Below are positions 59,234 to 64,000 of a DNA stretch of 64,000 bases, one piece after another. The position numbers were made by a program, and so were the translations under genes. Below the pieces are notes generated by a model that searched no databases, was not told the DNA's origin, and saw nothing but the letters and a program-made list of their open reading frames with translations. The stretch is taken from NCBI GenBank assembly GCA_019915135.1, contig JAHLMK010000008.1, positions 868,001 to 932,000 of the forward strand, read 5' to 3'. Origin of the DNA: Strobilurus pachycystidiatus (taxonomy: Eukaryota > Basidiomycota > Agaricomycetes > Agaricales > Physalacriaceae). Every line of letters starts with the position of its first letter. The stretch's first letter is position 1.

Positions 59234-60912
59234 TTAACCAACAACCTCGCTCTTGACCTCGCTGCGCTTTTTCTTCGCGCGCCTCGCTCTCCTCTCCGCG
59301 TCCTTCCACCTTTGTGTAAGCGAATCATCGTCAACAAAATTGTTGCCAACGTCAACAAACTTGAGGTCAGGCCGCCCTTCCTTCGAGATACGTTGTACGG
59401 GGTTCGGTTTAAGAACGTAAAACGGTATCTTGACTTTAGGTGTAAACTTGGGATCCCCAGGCTTGATGGAGAGGGAGCCGGCGGCACGCGTAGCCACCGT
59501 TTGGGCACGCTCCAAAGCAGTCGGGACGACATAGTCCTGGCCGGATTCAGTGACGATCTATCTGGTACGGTTGATACACATACCGCTCCCTTCTCACTAG
59601 AAGATTCCCAGTAAAGACGCTCGTAGCGATTGCGAGCCAGCTGGCGGCCTGGTTCCTCCTCAAGCTCGTCGGATTCACTTGCGAGATAGCGGGAAAAGTG
59701 TTGGTCTTCGAGGAAGGGAAGGACCTCATGATCCTCAAACATAGTAGTCTTTTCAGAGTCCAGAAGGAATTCCATGCCTTCCTGGAAACCCGTTTGAAGT
59801 TGACGACCCTGTAGACTAGATAAGTGTCATGGAGATATGTGAATGGTCGCAAAAATTCAGATGGGGTTGAAAAGGTTTAACCAACAGGCGGGTGATGTAA
59901 GGCACCGCACCGCGTCTTTTATTTCGCGAATGAATGAAAGTCTCATCAAATGGAGTTGTGCAGATGAAAGGAATAGTACAGATGCGAAAGACTTACGTTC
60001 TAAAGACAGAGAAAGCGCGAAGACAAGGTCAGCGCGAACAAACATGCGATCGGGCAGAAAGAGGTACCTGAAAAAAGCATGAGCATGTGACACAAAAGAA
60101 GGAAGACGATAGGTCAGTCAAGTTTATGAAAGTTGAAACCATGTTGGTGTCTTAAAGACTAATCGTTTGAAGCATCATGCAAAGGAGGCACGGAAACAGA
60201 CACTGACCTTAACCCAGTCCTTCTCTAAGCCTTTTAACCGGAGAATGGCCTCGACACGACCTATGCTGAGACGCGAGAGCTGAGCGAGTTCGCGGACGGT
60301 GTACTTGAGAGGGTCGGTCATGTAAAGCTCCCATAATTTCTCTTGCACGACGCTAGAGGTGGGAGGGGGAGGATGGAAGGACGTGTTCATAGGGAACGGC
60401 TGGTGGAAGTCAGTGTTGCTGCAAACAGCGCAGAGCGAGCGACTGACCCCACCCTCGTTCCACTGGGGCTCGGTCGCGTGTTTGTACCGAGCCGCTGTCT
60501 CTTCTAAAAACTGTCTGTAGGTGCCAGGCCCTTCTTTCCTCTCGGTCGGATCCTGGTAATCGTCGTCTTCGTCTGGCTTCTCGTCGTCGAATCCCGAGCC
60601 GGTGACAGCGTCTCCATCCTTATTGCGGACGACACCATCGAAGTCGAGCGTGCCCAGATATTCGTTGTCCCCCGAAAAAACGTCGCCCCGCTCGTCCTGG
60701 TAGCCAACGAACCGTCCCTCGGAGTCGTTTACCCGACGGTCGTCTTCCTTGTCTTGTTGTGCCTCCGCCAACGCCGCCTCTGCCGCCAGCGGATCGTCAG
60801 GTAAGATGGCACGCCATGAAGGTGTGCTCGAGATGCGACGACGAGCGGGAAGGCGGCGGGGAGGTGCTGCGTACAGACGCGCGCGAAGGACGAGACATGA
60901 ACGTGGAAACAT
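59234..60912 (-). CDS. MRPS35: mitochondrial small-subunit ribosomal protein mS45 (Mrps35/Bot1)
   Basis: This is the fungal mitoribosome protein that includes yeast Mrps35 and fission yeast Bot1, often listed as a eukaryotic mitochondrial regulator. Four exons (60912-60448, 60399-60208, 59808-59584, 59536-59234) give 394 residues. The N-terminus is a mitochondrial presequence rich in Arg (MFPRSCLVLRARLYAAPPRR). Then come an acidic middle, PFPMNTSFHPPPPTSSVVQ, and the conserved core KYTVRELAQLSRLSIGRVEA and ILRLKGLEKDWVK|GRQLQTG, FQEGMEFLLDSEKTTMFEDH, and RNRYERLYWESSSEKGA|DYV. It ends in an Arg/Lys-rich tail (RWKDAERRARRAKKKRSEVK). The intron at 60207-59809 is 399 nt, far longer than its neighbours. 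The gene is divergent from EFM3. Confidence 0.82.
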
Positions 60913-61022
60913 GGGAAAAAATTTCGTTCAAAATGGCAAAATATATGATCACGTGATGAAAGCCACGCGACTTACCGGCCTCCATCTTCAAGCTGAAGGC
61001 TTCAACTTCGATTTGCTTCGCC
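60913..61022. promoter_or_regulatory. bidirectional promoter mS45 / EFM3
   Basis: The 110 bp between the two starts include the 10-bp palindrome ATCACGTGAT at 60948-60957. CACGTG with a 5' T/C-A context is the Cbf1-type site that drives respiratory and sulphur genes in fungi; mS45 is mitochondrial. The role is inferred from motif and place. Confidence 0.45.
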
Positions 61023-62444
61023 ATGTCAATACCTCGGGTGGCCTTTGATCTCTTGCGCGAGTTTGCGGCAGTTGTTCCTGTCTATCAACTGAAATTTTCC
61101 GAGGCTCTCATCTCCCAATCCACCCATGACTTCCTCGTCGAACAAATTCTTGCCAATCCTCATTTTGAGTATTTTTCTCCTCCATTGGGCTATCAACAAT
61201 CATTCTGGAAGTGGGTTATCCGACATCTGGAATCTGTATGTCTTCATGCGGCGAGGGTCATTGCGTGCTCATTTCACCTTGGCATCCTAGGATCCTGAAA
61301 TTGAGATCGATTCTCGTGTCTTCTCTGTGCTGTCCAAGCATCCCACTGGGTAGGTCGTGCTTCTCCTTAGGACAGTAGAGATTGAAATCGCTCAAGGCAT
61401 GAAGTGGCAGTGACGATAAATCAGGCTTTGCTCTGTCCGTTCCCAAACCCCCCGAACCATCGTACTTGACATATTATTGGCGTGTGGATCCCACGCACGA
61501 GTCAGACGCTACACTGGTTGATCCTCTTGACTATATCGCGACGACTTTGATGGAGTCGCGTACTCTTATCGAAAGCGGCACAACTGGTCTCCGCACATGG
61601 CTTGCTGCCTTCCATCTTGCCCACTATCTGATCATGCACCCAGGTAGTACACGAAAACCCACCGTTGACTGCAAGTACATGGTTGAAATTTCCTACAGAA
61701 TATGTTGTCGGTAAACGCGTCCTTGAGCTAGGCTCAGGTGTTGGCTTCCTTGGCATGATAGTTAGTAGTCTTCAGATGCTCTATGAAGGCCGAACTGCGT
61801 CGTTGAAAGGCTCTTCGAGGCTATTCATGAGCGATGTAACCGCCGATGTTATCGCAAAATGCCACAATAATATCAGATTATCTTGTAGTAAGTCGCGTTG
61901 TTACCTCTCCTACCAGTCTGAACACTTCGACAGACATGACACACTCAAATGAACGAATCGAAGTCGGGTCATTGGATTGGATGGATGCTCTTCTTCCCGA
62001 CGTATCCATTCTGCGCCACCATCTCCAGGAAGAGATTAATTCCGACGTCATACTTGGTGCCGACATCGTAGGACTTTCTCTCCCCTCGATGGTGCTCGTG
62101 CTTTTAATTCGTGCTAGGTGTTTGATCCAAGCCTGGTGCCGGCGTTAATCTCTACGCTCTCTCTCGCCCTCCAGTGTACCACTCGACAGCATCCACGGTA
62201 TGCGCTGATTGCTCTCAACGTCCGGAACGAAGACACGCACGCGTTATTTCGCTCTCTTGCCCGTGGTATGTATTTGACCAACGTCTTGATGTAATGTCTT
62301 ATGATCAATTCGTGTAAATCAGATGGAGGCCTGTCAATAGAGGACATTCCCAATGATCCAGACGGAAACCTGTTCTTGAAGACAGTCAATTGGAGTATAG
62401 ATAGTGTGGATGGTGTCAAGTTAATGAAGATTACAAGTATATGA
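61023..62444 (+). CDS. EFM3: EFM3/FAM86-type protein-lysine methyltransferase
   Basis: EFM3 (human EEF2KMT, FAM86A) uses S-adenosylmethionine to methylate a lysine of elongation factor 2. Seven exons (61023-61235, 61291-61349, 61411-61643, 61699-61887, 61934-62067, 62118-62265, 62323-62444) give 365 residues, the normal length. The N-terminal FAM86 helical domain covers about the first 70 residues (AFDLLREFAAVVPVYQLKFS). Motif I of the methyltransferase is KRVLELGSGVGFLGMIVSSL. The post-I acidic segment is FMSDVTADVIAKCHNN. Motif DWMDALLPDV and the site DVILGADIV|FDPSLVPALI follow. Splicing at 61410/61411 (acceptor GTGGCAG) resolves an apparent phase clash. It converges on WSS1 with 66 bp between the stops. 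Confidence 0.85.
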
Positions 62445-62510
62445 TGAGTAAGATACAGCGAGTTATGCAAGTAGATACTTAGTAGAGCTTGTTGAAATTA
62501 TTGAACATGG

Positions 62511-63817
62511 TTATGAAGACGTTTTCAAGGTTCCGCAGAAAGTGCAGGTCCAAAAGTCGGGTGAAATACCGCCTTCCCCACAAGTGAGGCATGTCCAACC
62601 CAATGTCCTGTCTATAGGCCGAGTGGCCAAGCAGACATCACATTGCAGCGCATCAGGCTTGTTCAACAATGTGCACACAGTACAAGCCCACCCTTCCACT
62701 GGACGTGTACTACGAGGGACAGTCTGTGCACCGCCCTGATCTAGCGGAGCCTTGCGTTTCAATGACGAGGGTTGCTGATGCTTTGGTTTCTGCTTGCCTT
62801 CCCTGGCTACGGGGGTATCATCTTCGATAATGATCACTTCAAGTTCGTCCTCGCTTGAGTCGCTGTCACCAGTCAGATCAATGACACTCTCCTCCGCTGC
62901 CTTGGCAGCTTCCTCCTCGGCGCGCGCACCCTGTCCACATGCCTTCTCATCGTTAGCCCTTCTCTCCGCAGCCTGACACAAACACGCATGAGCTACTCAG
63001 TCGCGTGTAGAACACTGATTGAAATGGCTTACCATTGCGGCGAGCTCTCGCGGGGACATGCCAGGCCGCATAGTAAGGCTCCCACCCAACCTCCGTCCCC
63101 CACCGTCGCCCAATGCTTGCTGCAACCGCTTTCGCTTCTCAGCAGCCTCCAGCGCCTTCGCTCGAGCCATATGCGCCGGCACATTATGAGATACGTCGGC
63201 ACCCAACCGGCGACCATTGGAGTGGAACCCTTCGCCTGCGTACCCAGAGCGCTGAAGCTTGTCATACCCGTCCTGTAATCCCTCCAGAAACTTGTAGAAC
63301 TTCTCATCGTGCGGCCCGTGAACGTTATGAGTAAGCTATAGAAGATGCCAGTCACTTAATGACTGAAGGGGGTCGAGACCAAAGAAAATTGTGCCATCGA
63401 CACTTACTTCGTGCAGCATTGTCTGAACGACTTCTTCTATTTCCATGAACGTATCCGGGGCATGCGCTGGCCGTAGTCGTAGTAGTATCTTTTGGCCACC
63501 ATTGACGTCTGCACGTCAGTTGAGATGTACGTTCCCCTTTGTATTCAATGTTCATTACGCACTCATACCTATGCCACATAAGAAAACATCATCAATTGAA
63601 AGCAGAGAGTCAACGTACCAAGCAAATTCGATTGATCTGGAAAGAACTCCGCAAGGACCGGAAGTGTCCACTTGTGGGATCTCATGATTGGCTTCACTAG
63701 TGAAGCTATCTTCTGGAGCATCGATAGAGCCTGATCAGACTTTGGACGCCCCTTCAGATGGGTAAAAGCCTTGACGAAGGTGTCGGTGGATGATCCCAGT
63801 GCTGTCGTTTTGCGCAT
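62511..63817 (-). CDS. WSS1: WSS1, DNA-protein crosslink metalloprotease
   Basis: Wss1 is the SPRTN-related Zn protease that degrades proteins crosslinked to DNA. Five exons (63817-63619, 63568-63563, 63508-63408, 63335-63033, 62972-62511) give 356 residues. The WLM domain begins MRKTTALGSSTDTFVKAFTH and has LPVLAEFFPDQSNLLG, then GGQKILLRLRPAHAPDTF. The zinc site is MLHE|LTHNVHGPHDEKFYKF, matching HExxHxxxxxH with the Glu and three His in place, split across an intron. Further on are an acidic SUMO-interaction-like patch (VIDLTGDSDSSEDELEVIII) and two C-terminal RanBP2-type zinc fingers (GWACTVCTLLNKPDALQCDV, GWTCLTCGEGGISPDFWTCT). Exon 2 is only 6 nt. No frame break is seen. Confidence 0.9.
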
Positions 63818-64000
63818 GATGAAGGTCAAGAATTGAGTGTATGTAAGTCGGCGAGTGCAGTATACCCCGATAGCTTATTAAAGAGGATTCGAGAATATTC
63901 AGGACAGGGTTACGCGTCCTAAAGTGGCGGCAGCTGATAAAGCGCGCCGGCAGAGACTGAGAGAGCCGTGACAATGTTACTGTACGTACACGTGCTCGAT
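63818..64000. other. 5' flank of WSS1, window edge
   Basis: This is the upstream region of WSS1, cut by the window end. Nothing else is supported. Confidence 0.5.

Noticed and set aside
59536..59583. Apparent frame shift in mS45 between SSEKGA and YVVPTALE
   Set aside because: A canonical intron (GTATGT..CCAG) of 47 nt removes it and leaves SSEKGA|DYVVPT in phase.
61349..61411. Phase clash in EFM3 if the acceptor before GCTTTGCTC is used
   Set aside because: An upstream acceptor (GTGGCAG at 61410) gives GDDKSGFALSVPKPP in frame, and the total length is a multiple of three.

Overview
The window looks like nuclear DNA of an agaricomycete (mushroom-forming) basidiomycete. Protein-coding genes are densely packed on both strands and interrupted by many short introns, mostly 45-65 nt with GT..AG ends. 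The recognisable proteins are eukaryotic and fungal: TFIID subunit TAF2, nucleoporin Nup188, CCT7, Rad5, Het-C and mitoribosomal mS45. I see no rRNA, tRNA, CRISPR array or bacterial operon. All calls come from reading the sequence; no database search was run.

Layout. 1-4.7 kb: no gene I can support. 4.7-5.8 kb: a multi-pass membrane protein gene with reading-frame breaks. 7.1-8.1 kb: a bHLH transcription factor. 9.9-18.5 kb: a divergent pair, LTV1 (40S biogenesis) and a very large TAF2 whose C-terminus carries three bromodomain-like modules. 18.8-23.8 kb: an unknown fungal protein and an S9-type serine peptidase. About 24.0-24.4 kb: an imperfect inverted-repeat element. 24.7-30.8 kb: Nup188. 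31.3-33.8 kb: a Ser/Pro-rich protein of unknown function. 34.4-37.5 kb: a het-C homologue with a glycine-rich repeat tail. 37.6-41.0 kb: a broken member of a dispersed agaricomycete gene family. 41.3-44.3 kb: a repeat-rich, gene-free stretch with two non-autonomous DNA elements that have clear terminal inverted repeats and target-site duplications. 45.3-46.5 kb: a small unknown gene. 47.6-49.4 kb: an FAD-dependent monooxygenase. 49.9-56.3 kb: RAD5 and CCT7, divergent from a 123-bp promoter with a telomere-like motif. 56.7-59.0 kb: an MFS transporter of the Dal5/allantoate type. 59.2-61.0 kb: mS45. 61.0-62.4 kb: EFM3-type methyltransferase, divergent from mS45. 62.5-63.8 kb: WSS1 metalloprotease, convergent with EFM3.

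The genes are mostly housekeeping and do not form one pathway. Loose themes are transcription (TAF2, bHLH), translation (LTV1, mS45, EFM3), DNA-damage tolerance (RAD5, WSS1), non-self recognition (het-C) and mobile DNA (41-44 kb).

A recurrent oddity is single-base loss or gain, usually in a short homopolymer, that breaks otherwise conserved frames in at least five genes, while long genes such as Nup188 are clean. Sequence error is the simplest explanation, but local decay is not excluded.
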